NCBI GenBank assembly: GCA_963823675.1
Contig: CAWGMT010000009.1
Location: forward strand, 434,001 to 498,000
Length of the DNA: 64,000 bases
Direction of reading: 5' to 3'
From: CAWGMT01 sp963823675
GTDB taxonomy: Bacteria > Planctomycetota > Planctomycetia > Isosphaerales > Isosphaeraceae
This document shows positions 11,466 through 21,260 of this stretch, piece by piece. Positions within the stretch are counted from its first letter, which is position 1. Every line of letters begins with the position of its first letter. The notes under the pieces were generated by a model, which was not told the DNA's origin, ran no database searches, and was given only the letters and a program-made list of their open reading frames with translations. Position numbers and translations under genes: made by a program.

Positions 11466-12182
11466 ATGCCGGCTGAACTGCTCAAATTTCGCTGTTATCG
11501 CTGTAACCAGCTTCTCGCCGTCGCTCAGTCGCGGGCAGGGTCGGTGGTCGCCTGTCCCCGCTGCAAGGCGGAACTTCAGATCCCGGCCGGCGAGCTGGCG
11601 TCGAAAGGGGAACCGGACAAAGCGGCCAGGCGCCAGCGGGGATCAGCCGCGTCGAATGCCGCGACGTCCCCAGCAAACGCGCCGGAGATGCCGGCATTCC
11701 TGGCGGAGATCGCGGGTGCGATTCCACCGGAGCTTGCCGAGCTGAGACCCGAGGACCTGAGGGTCGAGGCCGAGGTGTTCGAGAGCATCGTTCGAGAGCC
11801 GGCGCCGCCGGCGGCCCCCGCACCGCTTTCGCAGCCCGCCATCGAGACTCCGGCAGAATCCCCGGCTGCGGAGCGCGAGCGCGAGCCCGAGGTACCGGCG
11901 TCGGAGCTATCGAACCTGTTTGCCACCACGGTGCAACCGAGCGAGCCCCCGGTCGCTCCGGCACGAATGCCGCCGGTATCCATTGAACCGCGGGCGTTCG
12001 TGCCTCCCATCGAGGTCGAGCCCCCGTCGATACACTCTACTCGCGCCGAGGTCCGCCGCTCTCAGGAAGTGATCCTGCCGGCGTCGGTCGTGCTCGCGTG
12101 GTCGCTCTTTGTTCTCCTCGGAATCGCCTTCTCGTTCGTCGCCGGGCTCGTGATCGGGCATTTCCTCTGGACGGGTCACTGA
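11466..12182 (+). CDS. Zinc-ribbon domain membrane protein
   Basis: The N-terminus carries a CxxC...CxxC zinc ribbon (FRCYRCNQLLAV, VACPRCKAEL), common in planctomycete proteins. A long Pro/Ala/Glu-rich low-complexity linker follows, then a single C-terminal transmembrane helix (VVLAWSLFVLLGIAFSFVAG). A tail-anchored or membrane-tethered adaptor topology is likely. A GTG nine bases upstream (11457) has GGAAAG five bases before it and could be the true start. No catalytic domain is seen and the function is unknown. It precedes ilvD by 84 bases on the same strand. Confidence 0.65.
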   Translation: MPAELLKFRCYRCNQLLAVAQSRAGSVVACPRCKAELQIPAGELASKGEPDKAARRQRGSAASNAATSPANAPEMPAFLAEIAGAIPPELAELRPEDLRVEAEVFESIVREPAPPAAPAPLSQPAIETPAESPAAEREREPEVPASELSNLFATTVQPSEPPVAPARMPPVSIEPRAFVPPIEVEPPSIHSTRAEVRRSQEVILPASVVLAWSLFVLLGIAFSFVAGLVIGHFLWTGH

Positions 12183-12266
12183 AACCAAACCGCGACACGC
12201 GCGGCTTGGCCGGGATTGCTCGCTCTGCTACGATTGATAACGTCCCATCCCTGTGAGGAGTGCCTC

Positions 12267-14200
12267 ATGCGTTCCGACACGATCAAGCGAGGTGATGCCC
12301 GCGCCGCCCATCGAAGTCTGCTCCGAGCCACGGGGGTCGGCGAAGGGGATTGGGACAAACCGTTCGTCGCGATTTGTAACAGTCACGTCGACATCATTCC
12401 CGGCCATGTCCATCTTCAGGCCGTGGGCAATTTCGTGAAGGACTGCGTGCGGGCGGCGGGAGGCGTTCCGTTTCTGTTCAACACGATCGGCGTGGACGAC
12501 GGCATCGCCATGGGCCACCAGGGCATGAAGTTCTCGCTGCCGTCGCGCGAGCTCATCGCCGACTGCGTCGAGACCATGATCCAGGCCCATTGTTTCGATG
12601 CCATGATCTGCATTCCCAACTGCGACAAGATCGTGCCGGGCATGTTCATGGGAGCAATGCGCGTGAACGTCCCGACGATCTTCGTCTCGGGCGGTCCCAT
12701 GGAGGCGGGCCGGACGGCCTCGGGAAAGACCGTCGACTTGATCGACGCCTTCGTCGCCGGAGTGCAGAAGCAGAACGGCAGCCTCTCGGCCGAAGAGCTC
12801 GACGAGATTGAAAAAGCAGCCTGCCCGACATGCGGGAGCTGCTCGGGCATGTTCACGGCCAACAGCATGAACTGCCTGGCCGAGGCCATCGGCCTGGCCT
12901 TGCCGGGCAATGGAACCATCCTGGCGACATCGGCCGATCGCCGGGCACTCTACGAGCGTGCGAGCCAGCGGATCGTGGCGATGGCCCGCGACTTTGCCCG
13001 GAACGGGCCCGGCCACGGCCTCCTGCCGCGCGAGATCGCCAGCCCGGAAGCCTTCGACAACGCCATGATCCTCGACATGGCCATGGGCGGCAGCACCAAC
13101 ACCGTGCTGCACATCCTGGCGATCGCCCACGAAGCGGGTGTGCCGTTCTCGCTTGACCGGATCGCCGCGCTCAGCCGGCTCACGCCCAACCTGTGCAAGG
13201 TGAGTCCGTCAAGCCGCTATCATATCGAGGACGTCGCCCGCGCGGGCGGGATCCACACGATCCTGGGTGAGGTCTGCGCGGTTGCACGCGTTTACTCAAT
13301 GTGGGGTGTATGACGGTTACCGGCAAAACTCTGGGCGAGAACATCGAGGAATACGACGTCCGAGGGCGGCTCGCCTCCAGGAACGCGCGGCTCTTGACCC
13401 GAGTCCGGCCAGGTGGAGTCAGGAGCAGCCAGGCGTGGACGGTGCCGAGCGTGACTGCCGAGAGCGGCTCCCAGGCCGCCGGGCTGGCACTGCTGGAGTC
13501 GGAAGGCGAGCCCGGCGACGACGCGGACGTCGCGCGGAGGGCGGCTGCGGGCGATGGAGAACCCAGTGGCCGTGGCGACGGCGGTCCCGACGGCTTCGAT
13601 CCGTTCGACGTCATCCGCACCGTCGAGCACGCCTACTCCCAATCCGGCGGGCTCGCCGTCCTCTTCGGCAACCTCGCGCCCATGGGGGCGATCGTCAAAA
13701 CGGCCGGAGTCAGCGCCAGGATGCTCAAGCACTCGGGACCAGCCGTGATCTTCGAGAGCGAGATCGACGCCTACAACGGCATCGTCTTCGGCAAGGTCAA
13801 GGCCGGCGACGTGGTGGTGATTCGCTACGAAGGCCCCAAGGGAGGCCCCGGCATGCAGGAGATGCTGGCGCCGACCACGGCGATCAAGGGCGTCGGCCTC
13901 GACGACAAGTGCGCGCTCGTCACGGACGGCCGCTTCTCCGGCGGAACGGCGGGCGCCTCGATCGGCCACGTCAGCCCCGAGGCCGCCGTCGGCGGCCCGA
14001 TCGCTCTCGTGCAGGACGGCGACATCATCGAAATCGACATCGCAAGCGGCTCGCTCGCCGTCCGGCTTTCAGCCGCAGAGCTGGAAAAACGCGCGGCGGC
14101 GTGGTCGCCTCCAAAGCCCAGGATCACGTCGAGCTACCTGGCCCGCTACGCCAGGATGGCCACGAGCGCCGATACCGGCGCAATTCTCAAGTGGGATTGA
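12267..14200 (+). CDS. ilvD: Dihydroxy-acid dehydratase (IlvD/Edd family), one frameshift
   Basis: IlvD converts 2,3-dihydroxy-acids to 2-keto acids in branched-chain amino acid synthesis, using an Fe-S cluster. Cluster cysteines are visible in PNCDKIVPGM and in CPTCGSCSGMFTANSMN. Downstream landmarks are MTVTGKTLGENI, GGLAVLFGNLAP and KGGPGMQEML. The start ATG has GAGGAG upstream. The frame breaks near 13283, after ILGEV. Between TLGENI and DVIRTVEHAYS there are about 90 residues, much more than in E. coli-type IlvD, giving a predicted 640-residue protein. Because an SDR and an enolase-superfamily enzyme are neighbours, a sugar-acid dehydratase role is possible, but the motifs favour IlvD. 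Confidence 0.85.
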
Positions 14201-14258
14201 TATTGCCATCTGTCAACTTGATGGGGATTGGTGCAGAGAACGCGGTCGGTCCATAGCC

Positions 14259-15046
14259 ATGAATGGAGCAACGGACGTGAACCTCTTCGACTTGAGCGGC
14301 AAGGTCGCGATCGTGACCGGCGGCAACGGCGGGATCGGACTGGGCATTGCCCAGGGTTTGGCCCGAGCAGGTGCCAAAATCGTCGTTCTGGGGCGGAACG
14401 TCGCCAAGTCCGAGTCGGCCGCCCAGCAGATCGAGAAAGACACCGGCGTGGCGACCCTGGTCGTTACGGCCGACGTCTCGCGCCCGACCATGTCGATCGC
14501 GCGGTCATGGAAACGTTGAACCAGTTCGAGCGGATCGACGTTCTCTTCAACAATGCCGGCATCAATATCCGCAAGCAGCCCGAGGCACTCGCCTTGTCGG
14601 AATGGCAGGAGGTCATCGACACCAATCTGACCAGCGCCTTCCTGATGTCCAAGGCGGTTTACGCGCCGATGAAGAAATCGGGAGGCGGCAAGATCGTCAA
14701 TATCGGCAGCATGGCGTCGATCTTCGGCTCATCGTTCGCCTCGGCCTACGCCGCGACCAAGGGCGGTATCGTTCAGTTGACCAAGAGCCTGGCCTTGGCC
14801 TGGGCCAAGGACAACATCCAGGTGAATGCGATCTTGCCCGGCTGGTTCGATACCCAGCTCACGCAAAAGGCCCGGGAAGAAGTCCCGGGCCTGCACGGAC
14901 GCGTTCTGGGGCGGATCCCGCAAGGACGATGGGCCGAGCCCGCCGATATGGCCGGCACCGCGGTCTGGCTCTCGAGCCATGCCAGCGACTACGTGACCGG
15001 CATTGCGGTCCCGGTCAACGGCGGGTATACCTCCGCCTTGTTGTGA
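14259..15046 (+). CDS. SDR-family NAD(P)-dependent oxidoreductase, one frameshift
   Basis: A classical short-chain dehydrogenase of about 260 residues. It has the cofactor motif TGGNGGIG near residue 20, NNAG in LFNNAGINI, the catalytic Ser region (IVNIGSMAS) and the YxxxK pair in AYAATKGG. The end (YVTGIAVPVNGGYTS) is typical of gluconate 5-dehydrogenase/3-oxoacyl reductase-type SDRs, but the substrate cannot be fixed. The frame changes at about 14480-14500, where a base appears lost. A GTG at 14277 with GGAG eight bases upstream is an alternative start. It follows ilvD by 58 bases and is probably cotranscribed with it. Confidence 0.82.
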
Positions 15047-15061
15047 TTCATTGCCCTCAAT

Positions 15062-15131
15062 CGGCGGGGACGAGGCCCGCCCCACTGGATCAACTGCGAC
15101 GGCGCAGTGGGGCGGGCGTCTCTGCCCGCCG
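15062..15131. terminator. Large GC-rich hairpin between convergent genes
   Basis: A perfect 13-bp inverted repeat (15075-15087 against 15105-15117) sits inside a second 7-bp repeat (15062-15068 against 15125-15131). It lies between the convergent SDR and secreted-protein genes. There is no T-tract, so it may be a bidirectional structural terminator or an mRNA end barrier. Confidence 0.5.
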
Positions 15132-15175
15132 GTGCAATTCCTGGGCGCCGAGGCCGCCCCCTTCAACAATCCTCA

Positions 15176-16858
15176 CTATTCCGATGGCACACTCGGCTTC
15201 GAGCTCGGTTCAATATCCGGCACCAGCCGGCCGAAGATCTCGATCTCGAGCCGTTGCTTGAACGGCAGCTTGATTGAGAACGGCTTGATCGGCAGCAGGA
15301 ACTGGAGGCCGGCCGGGCTCGAGGGGACACCCGGCAAGAACAAGCTGGGAATCGAGAGCGCAGCCGCCTTGCCTGGCGCAAGGCTTGCCTTGGTGGCTCC
15401 CGGATCCGTCGCCGGCCTGGCCTGCTGGTGCTTCTTGGTCTGTGGGCTGGCCATGGGCTCGGCTGACTCCGAAGTCGATTGCTCGGTCTCGTCGGGAAGC
15501 GGGGGCAGATTCGAGATCGTCCCGTCGCCGTGAACCCCCTGGGGCATCGTTCGGCTCGGTGCGACCGGCACCGGCATCACAGGGTTGGGCGGCAAGGCAG
15601 GCACCGTAAGAGGCGCGCGCTCCACGGTGTGTCCCCAGTCGAGCGAGAACGGATTGATCGGCGTCGCGGGCACCACGACGGGCGGTGGGGCGATCATGGG
15701 CGCTGGAGCGGGGATCGCCCGACCATAAACGGCCGGCGGGCCCGCCTTGGGTGCGATCGGCACGTACGCCATACGTCCGGGCCGATCCCCGGCACTCCCA
15801 CCGGAGATCTCCTCGGCGCGAATCATGGCCAGCCGCTCCTTCACGACGGCCTTCCCATTCTGATCGGCCGCGGTGTACACGCCAAAGCTGACCAGCAGGA
15901 CGTCGTCCTTCGGGATCAGCCATTCGCCGGCGACTTCCTGACTGCGAATCTCGGGCACACTCACGGTAAGCTGCCGGACGTCGGCGTCCTCCTCGAACGA
16001 GTCTTCGTCGGCCGTTTCACAGCAGCCTTGTGCCCGGGAGCACTTCTCCTCCGAGCAATCCGCGTCGGCGCCATCGGTCGGCTTGGCGATTATTCGCGTG
16101 CCACCAGGCCTGTTGAATTCGTTCACGACGAATTCGTAGACATACGGACAGACCCCAGCACAGCGCGAGGTGCCGGCAAACACGGGAGATTCCACGAACC
16201 CAGCCGCGATCGCGGGATCGTAGACAGTCTGACGCGTTCCCGCACCGAACGAGCTGGTGCCGCCCGCGCTGGCTCCTGAGTCGTAGACGCCGGCGCTCGG
16301 AACGGCGGCCGGTTTCGGCACCCACGAGCTGGCCGCTTTGCCGCGCCTGGCAGCGCCCGACTCGGAGATCTTCACGTTGTGAATCGCCGAGATCTCCGTG
16401 TCTTCGAAGACAAGCTGGACCAGAACGCCCTGGTCGAGCCTGCGCCCGACCATCGTGGCCATCCAGCCGGTCCGAACCTGCTCGACTTCGGGGCTCGCCG
16501 CTTGGTCTTCACCACTCCACGAAACCTGGGTCACAAGCGGGTGATTGGATCGCGAGGCGATGTGGACCGCAGCTCCGTTAAACGCCACAACATCCGGAAT
16601 CTGCCTGAACTTCCCCGGCGAGTTCCTGGTGGCTTGGGTACGCACTCGATTGGCCACCGCTTGTGAGGCCGTCCAGACGGTCGCTCCACCCTGGCGCGCC
16701 ACCGGATTGAGTTGCGCGAACACAGCTTCGCGCCAGCCCAGGCCCTCGGTCTCCAGATACTGAACTGTGTATTTGATCTGAGTATCATTCCGGTCGGTCG
16801 GCGGGGCGGCTGCCACCCCGGCCAGTGCGAACACAACCCATCCCACAGCGACGCCCAT
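15176..16858 (-). CDS. Secreted planctomycete protein of unknown function
   Basis: A 560-residue exported protein with an N-terminal signal peptide (VAVGWVVFALAGVAAA) and a GGGAGG ribosome binding site nine bases before the ATG. Residues 25-170 are a compact region of unknown family (VQYLETEGLGWREAV, GATVWTASQAV). A cysteine-rich acidic stretch follows (CSEEKCSRAQGCCET, around residues 270-290). The C-terminal 250 residues are proline-rich and low complexity, which suggests a disordered or cell-surface-spanning tail. No enzyme motif is present. It is divergent from nothing nearby and may be monocistronic. Confidence 0.6.
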   Translation of the reverse strand: MGVAVGWVVFALAGVAAAPPTDRNDTQIKYTVQYLETEGLGWREAVFAQLNPVARQGGATVWTASQAVANRVRTQATRNSPGKFRQIPDVVAFNGAAVHIASRSNHPLVTQVSWSGEDQAASPEVEQVRTGWMATMVGRRLDQGVLVQLVFEDTEISAIHNVKISESGAARRGKAASSWVPKPAAVPSAGVYDSGASAGGTSSFGAGTRQTVYDPAIAAGFVESPVFAGTSRCAGVCPYVYEFVVNEFNRPGGTRIIAKPTDGADADCSEEKCSRAQGCCETADEDSFEEDADVRQLTVSVPEIRSQEVAGEWLIPKDDVLLVSFGVYTAADQNGKAVVKERLAMIRAEEISGGSAGDRPGRMAYVPIAPKAGPPAVYGRAIPAPAPMIAPPPVVVPATPINPFSLDWGHTVERAPLTVPALPPNPVMPVPVAPSRTMPQGVHGDGTISNLPPLPDETEQSTSESAEPMASPQTKKHQQARPATDPGATKASLAPGKAAALSIPSLFLPGVPSSPAGLQFLLPIKPFSIKLPFKQRLEIEIFGRLVPDIEPSSKPSVPSE

Positions 16859-17057
16859 GCGACGACCTCCCTTCCGTCCACCGTGCTCGTCGAGTCCGTT
16901 CGGAATTGGTGCTGGCCGTCGGACCAGACCGGATCGGATCGGGCGGGATCATACGACCGATCGCACGAAGCGTCAATCGCGGCTGTCGGCAGCTCGATCG
17001 GAAAACTTGAGTCAAATCCGCCCATCGCACAAGCGTGAATCAATGGCTGGCGGCATG

Positions 17058-18170
17058 TCAATCGACCCGAAACCGCCGCAACTGCTTTTCGTCGATCGCC
17101 ACGCCGAGTCCCGGTCCATCCGGCACGGCCGCTCCCTCGGGACCGAGCAACAGGGGCTCGGTGAGCAGATCGGCCTCGTGATAGTGCGGGCCGAGGATGT
17201 CCGCGGGGTAGGTTGCACTGTCGATATTGGCGACCGCGCAAGCCAGGTGCAGCATGGCGGCCGATCCGATCCCCAGCTCCAGGTTGCTGCCGACGTGACA
17301 GGGAATCCCGGCGGCCTGTGCGACATGAGCGATCTCGATCGACCCCGCGATGCCGCCATTCTTGCCGGGATAGATGCTGACGACATCGGCGGCATGGGCG
17401 CGCAGGACGCCCCAGGCGTCCGCCAGGGTGAAGACGCTCTCGTCGGCCATGATAGGAATGCCCGCCGCGCGTAATGACGCCATCGCTTCGGCGTCGCCGG
17501 GGGCGATCGGCTGTTCGGCGACCAGCAGGTTGAAGCAGCGGAGTTGATCGAGTGCGACCCGAGCGGTCGCCACGTTCCAGCCGCAATTGGCGTTAACTGT
17601 GATCGGGATATCCCGCCCCGCCAGGTCGCGGACAGCCTTCACTCGCGCCAGGTCGCCCGCCAGATCGAGCCCGACTTTCACTTTCAAGCAATGCACGCCC
17701 CACCCCAGGAATTCCTCAGCAAGCCTGCGGACATGCGGAATGTCGAAGGCCCCGATCATCATCTTGGTCGGGATGAGGTCGCGCAGCTTGCCCCCGAGAA
17801 GCTGATAAACCGGCACACCCACGGCCTTGCCGCTGATATCCCAAAGTGCCATCTCGACGGCGGCCTTGGTAAAAGGGTTGAGCTTGATGAGGAAGTCCAT
17901 CAAGCGCCGTAGCGCCGTGAGCTGGGTGGGGTCCTTCCCCACGAGGGCCGGGCCGATCAGTTGGTCGAGCGCGGCCGTGCAACTCTTGCTGGTCTCTCCG
18001 CTCCAGAGCGCCGACACCGTCGCCTCGCCCAGGCCGACGAGGCCGCGGTCGGTATGCACCCGGACAATGACATAGTCGGACGTGTGATGATCGCCGTGGG
18101 CCGTTTTGGTGACCATGCCCGGCTTGAGCGGGACACTCACGGGGATTGCTTCGACCTGTGTGATTCGCAT
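17058..18170 (-). CDS. Mandelate racemase/muconate lactonizing enzyme (enolase superfamily)
   Basis: A 370-residue enolase-superfamily enzyme. Such enzymes abstract a proton alpha to a carboxylate and use a divalent metal. The capping domain occupies residues 1-120. In the barrel, KVKVG supplies the KxK catalytic lysine motif, and NANCGWN, EQP and ADES are the three metal-ligand strands (second strand Asn/Asp region, then Glu, then Asp/Glu). The subgroup looks closest to muconate cycloisomerase/dipeptide epimerase-like members, but the substrate cannot be inferred reliably. The start MRITQVEAIPVSVPL fits the usual N-terminus of the family; longer frames upstream have no matching sequence. Confidence 0.82.
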   Translation of the reverse strand: MRITQVEAIPVSVPLKPGMVTKTAHGDHHTSDYVIVRVHTDRGLVGLGEATVSALWSGETSKSCTAALDQLIGPALVGKDPTQLTALRRLMDFLIKLNPFTKAAVEMALWDISGKAVGVPVYQLLGGKLRDLIPTKMMIGAFDIPHVRRLAEEFLGWGVHCLKVKVGLDLAGDLARVKAVRDLAGRDIPITVNANCGWNVATARVALDQLRCFNLLVAEQPIAPGDAEAMASLRAAGIPIMADESVFTLADAWGVLRAHAADVVSIYPGKNGGIAGSIEIAHVAQAAGIPCHVGSNLELGIGSAAMLHLACAVANIDSATYPADILGPHYHEADLLTEPLLLGPEGAAVPDGPGLGVAIDEKQLRRFRVD

Positions 18171-18480
18171 GGTATTTCGCGTTCCAGAATCCGGACGATC
18201 GGCCAATTGGGTAGCACGCGCGTCGTCGTCAGAGTCTTCGCAGCTCGCCGTGGCTTCGTTTCGCGCGAGACGAAATCGTGTTTTTCTCTCCCGACAAACT
18301 ATCCATTCTCCGCGAGGCAGCGATCGAAGCCCACCGGTCAGGCTTAACGGAGCCGCTCTTGGACGATGAACGGGGCCACTAAATGGGCTTGCGTGATCCT
18401 GGGAGGCCAAGGCTCCGTCCGAGCCGCCTTGGAGAATGGCCCGCCGGGAGCCTCGCCCTCCCGGAAGTGTGCAAGGCGAT

Positions 18481-18532
18481 TTAGATTCCTGATAACCCAT
18501 ATCGCCAATGGCGGACCTGTCCCGCTTTCCGA
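18481..18532. repeat. Half copy of the 20.1 kb palindrome, in a 372-base gap
   Basis: The gap 18171-18542 contains no gene. Its right end resembles the right arm of the inverted repeat at 20079-20157: both share an (A/T)TTCCTGA start, CGCCAATGGCGGACC or a close variant, and GTCCCGCTTTCC. No left arm is visible here. A small hairpin (CCGGGAG/CTCCCGG, 18444-18464) lies just upstream. These sequences flank both sides of the DUF1501 gene. Confidence 0.5.
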
Positions 18533-18542
18533 CCACCGATCG

Positions 18543-19910
18543 CTAGCCGACGAGCTCGCGGATCGGCTCGGCGGTGGGGGGGAGGATGAAGACGGGCCGG
18601 TCGGCCTTGTCGCGGATGAAGGCGTGGGGGTCGATGCCCAGGTTGTGGTAGATGGTGGCCAGGACGTCCTGGTAGTGGACCGGCCGGCTGGCGGCCGAGC
18701 CGCCCAGCTTGTCGGTCGAGCCGATCACCTGACCCACGTTCATCCCGCCGCCGAAGAGCAGGGCCGAGTTGACGCGGGCCCAGTGGTCGCGGCCGGCGTC
18801 CTTGTTGATCTTGGGCGTGCGGCCGAACTCGCCCCAGACGACCACGGTGACGTCGCGGTCCAGCCCGCGGTTGTGGATGTCCTCGACCAGGGCCGAGACC
18901 CCCTGGTCGAACACCGGCAGGTGCTTGCGGAGCCGGTTGAAATTGCCGCCGTGCGTGTCCCAGAAGCCGTACGCGACCGTGACGCACCGCGCCCCGGCCT
19001 CGACCAGGCGGCGGGCGATCAGGAACTGGTCGTTGTACATGGGCGCGGCGTCGCCCAGGGTCTCGGCGAGCCGATGCCGTAGCGGTCGCGCAGCCTGGGG
19101 TCCTCGCGAGAGAGGTCCAGCGCCCGGGCGACCTTGTCGGAGGTCAGCACGTCGAAGGCCCGGCGGTAGACGCTGTCCATGCCGCCGACCTCGGCGTTGT
19201 CGACGCATCGCCGGAACTGGTCGAACTGGCCGAGCAGGGCCTTGCGGCGATCGAACCGCGGTGGCGGGACGTCGGCCGGTGGCTTCAAGAGCGCCAGGTC
19301 GTCGCCTTCCATCCGCGCCGGCTTGTACGTATGGCCGAGGAAGCCGGGCCCGGGGCTGTTGTACGGCTTGTGCTGCATGACCGGGAAGAGATCGACGAAC
19401 GGCGGCACGACCGGGTTGACGGCGCCCTGCACCCGCGCGATCACCGAGCCGAAGCTGGGCTTCCCCTCGCGCTGGCTCTGGCCCATCGGGTAGCCGGTGA
19501 CGTTCTGGAAGCTCGAGTGCTCGTCGCGCAGGCCGACGATCGAGCGGATCACCGCGACCTTGTCCATGAGCCCGGCGATCCGCGGCAGGTGCTCGCAGAT
19601 CTGGACCCCGGGCAGCCGGGTGGCGATCGGCTTGAACTCGCCGCGGATGCCGTCGGGCGCATCGGGCTTGAGGTCGAAGGTGTCCTGGTGCGCCAGGCCC
19701 CCCGCCAGGTAGATCATGATCACCGACTTGTGCGGCGAACCCGAGACTGCAGCTGAGGTGGGAGCGCGCCTCCTGCGCCGCCGCCTCGGCCTGGAGCAGC
19801 CCGGGAAGGCCCAGCCCACCCATCGCCAGCCCGCCGATCTTGAGGAACGCCCGCCGCGATCGGCCGTCGCAATACCGATGACCCCCGCCCGGCCCCCACA
19901 AGGTCAGCAC
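18543..19910 (-). CDS. DUF1501 family protein with Tat-like signal, two frameshifts
   Basis: DUF1501 proteins are abundant in planctomycetes and are related to sulfatase/alkaline phosphatase-like folds. The N-terminus has a twin-arginine-like signal (RSRRAFLKIGGLAMGG). Family landmarks are SVIMIYLAGGLAHQDTFD, VAVIRSIVG, YNDQFLIARRLVEAGARCV, VVVWGEFGRTP and HWARVNSALLFGGGM. The frame leaves near 19750 and returns near 19070, so two opposite single-base changes isolate the middle third in another frame. A GTG start at 19910 with GGGAGGG upstream gives the usual LTLWGPGGG opening of the family. A real pseudogene is possible, but conservation on both sides of each break points to sequence error. 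Confidence 0.8.
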   Translation of the reverse strand: MLTLWGPGGGHRYCDGRSRRAFLKIGGLAMGGLGLPGLLQAEAAAQEARSHLSCSLGFAAQVGDHDLPGGGPGAPGHLRPQARCARRHPRRVQADRHPAARGPDLRAPAADRRAHGQGRGDPLDRRPARRALELPERHRLPDGPEPARGEAQLRLGDRAGAGRRQPGRAAVRRSLPGHAAQAVQQPRARLPRPYVQAGADGRRRPGALEATGRRPATAVRSPQGPARPVRPVPAMRRQRRGRRHGQRLPPGLRRADLRQGRPGAGPLSRGPQAARPLRHRLAETLGDAAPMYNDQFLIARRLVEAGARCVTVAYGFWDTHGGNFNRLRKHLPVFDQGVSALVEDIHNRGLDRDVTVVVWGEFGRTPKINKDAGRDHWARVNSALLFGGGMNVGQVIGSTDKLGGSAASRPVHYQDVLATIYHNLGIDPHAFIRDKADRPVFILPPTAEPIRELVG

Positions 19911-20078
19911 GATCGATCCCTCCCGCACCGCGGTCGGACCGGCTTCGATCCCGCATTTCCCGGGGCCCCTGTCCCATTTCATTTCCGACGAGCGTTAAAC
20001 AATAGCATAACCCGTCGGAAAAGGGGGGGCAAGGGGTGTTCACTCACCGCGTCGGCCTGCGCCGCGTGCCGGTTAGAG

Positions 20079-20157
20079 AAGCGGGACAGGTCCGATATTG
20101 CTAAGTTGGGCGAGTTTCCTGAAAGCCCAATTTGCCAATAGCGGACCCGTCCCGCTT
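20079..20157. repeat. 33-bp imperfect inverted repeat (large palindrome)
   Basis: The arms 20079-20111 and 20125-20157 match at 28 of 33 positions with a 13-base spacer, so the region can fold into one long hairpin or cruciform. It lies upstream of the DUF1501 gene, in the 377-base divergent region before lpxA. A related half copy lies beyond the other end of the DUF1501 gene. It may be a REP- or MITE-like repeat or a strong bidirectional terminator. No transposase is near. Confidence 0.65.
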
Positions 20158-20287
20158 TCCCGCCCCTGAAAGAATCTTGTGCAATGTCGCGTATCACGCC
20201 GCGTCGAATTCGCGTACACTCGCTTCCCCTTGTGCACGGAAGGTGTACGAACGAGCGCTCTGCGACCTATGAACAAAGGACTGGCTC

Positions 20288-21094
20288 ATGGTGTGTCTGA
20301 TCGCGGAATCGGCCCGCGTCCATCCTCGTGCGCGGGTGCACGACGACGCGGTCATCGGCCCCTGTTGCATGATCGGCCCTCAAGTGCAAATCGGCCGGGG
20401 GACGCGACTTGTGAGTCAGGTCTGCCTGATGGGGGTGACCAGGATCGGCGAGTTCAATACGCTCGGCCCGTTCGTCTCGATCGGCGACGTCCCGCAGGAC
20501 GTTTCCTGTGACGACCCCGACACGGAGGTCCAGATCGGAGACCACAACACGATCCACGAGCGGGTCACGATCCACCGCGGCTCCGAGAAGGAAGACGGCA
20601 TCACCCGGATCGGCAGCAACAATCAGCTCTTCGCCGGCGCCCATGTCGCCCACGACTGCAAGCTCTCCGACCGGATTTCGATTGGTGTCGGGTCGATGCT
20701 CGGCGGCCACGTTCACGTGGAGTCTGACGTGGACGTCATGGAGAAGGTGGGGGTCCATCAATTCGTGACCATCGGCGCCGACAGCTTCGTCGGCGCCCAC
20801 TCGAAGATCACGCAAGACGTGCCCCGCTACATGCGGGTCGAGGGAAACCCGCCGATCGTGCGCGGAATCAATGGCCGGAGCTTGAAAGAGAGGGGTTTGC
20901 GCGGCGCAGCGCTCGCCGCACTCCGTGAAGCGCACCGGATGATCTACGTGGTCAAGATGCCACTCGAACAAGCGGCCACGCTCCTGGACGACCATGGTCA
21001 TCTCACATCCGAGGTCCTTCTGCTGGTGAAGTTCCTGGAATTGCAGCACGAAGGCAGGATGGGCCGCTCGCGCGGGCTACGGAATGGAGTCTGA
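20288..21094 (+). CDS. lpxA: UDP-N-acetylglucosamine acyltransferase (LpxA-like)
   Basis: LpxA adds a 3-hydroxyacyl chain to UDP-GlcNAc, the first step of lipid A synthesis. The 268 residues form a left-handed beta-helix of hexapeptide repeats (residues 1-190), then a helical C-terminal domain. Key segments are IHERVTIHRGS, AHVAHDCKLSD (containing the expected catalytic His), VGVHQFVTIGADSFVG and ITQDVPRYMRVEGNPP. The ATG has AAAGGA upstream. No other lpx gene is adjacent, so lipid A genes are dispersed here. A related hexapeptide acyltransferase role cannot be fully excluded. Confidence 0.85.
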   Translation: MVCLIAESARVHPRARVHDDAVIGPCCMIGPQVQIGRGTRLVSQVCLMGVTRIGEFNTLGPFVSIGDVPQDVSCDDPDTEVQIGDHNTIHERVTIHRGSEKEDGITRIGSNNQLFAGAHVAHDCKLSDRISIGVGSMLGGHVHVESDVDVMEKVGVHQFVTIGADSFVGAHSKITQDVPRYMRVEGNPPIVRGINGRSLKERGLRGAALAALREAHRMIYVVKMPLEQAATLLDDHGHLTSEVLLLVKFLELQHEGRMGRSRGLRNGV

Positions 21095-21260
21095 CGACTC
21101 GCGACGGGGCCAGGCAGAATGGGACGAAGCATCGGCCGTATCGCCTCGGGGCAACGCAGACGTTCCGTCCGCGGACTGAGCTCCACGCATTCCGTCCACG
21201 TAAGCGGGATTGACCTCGCGCTTCGGCAGGCGCACGATGGGTATACAGGGGGCATCTGCT

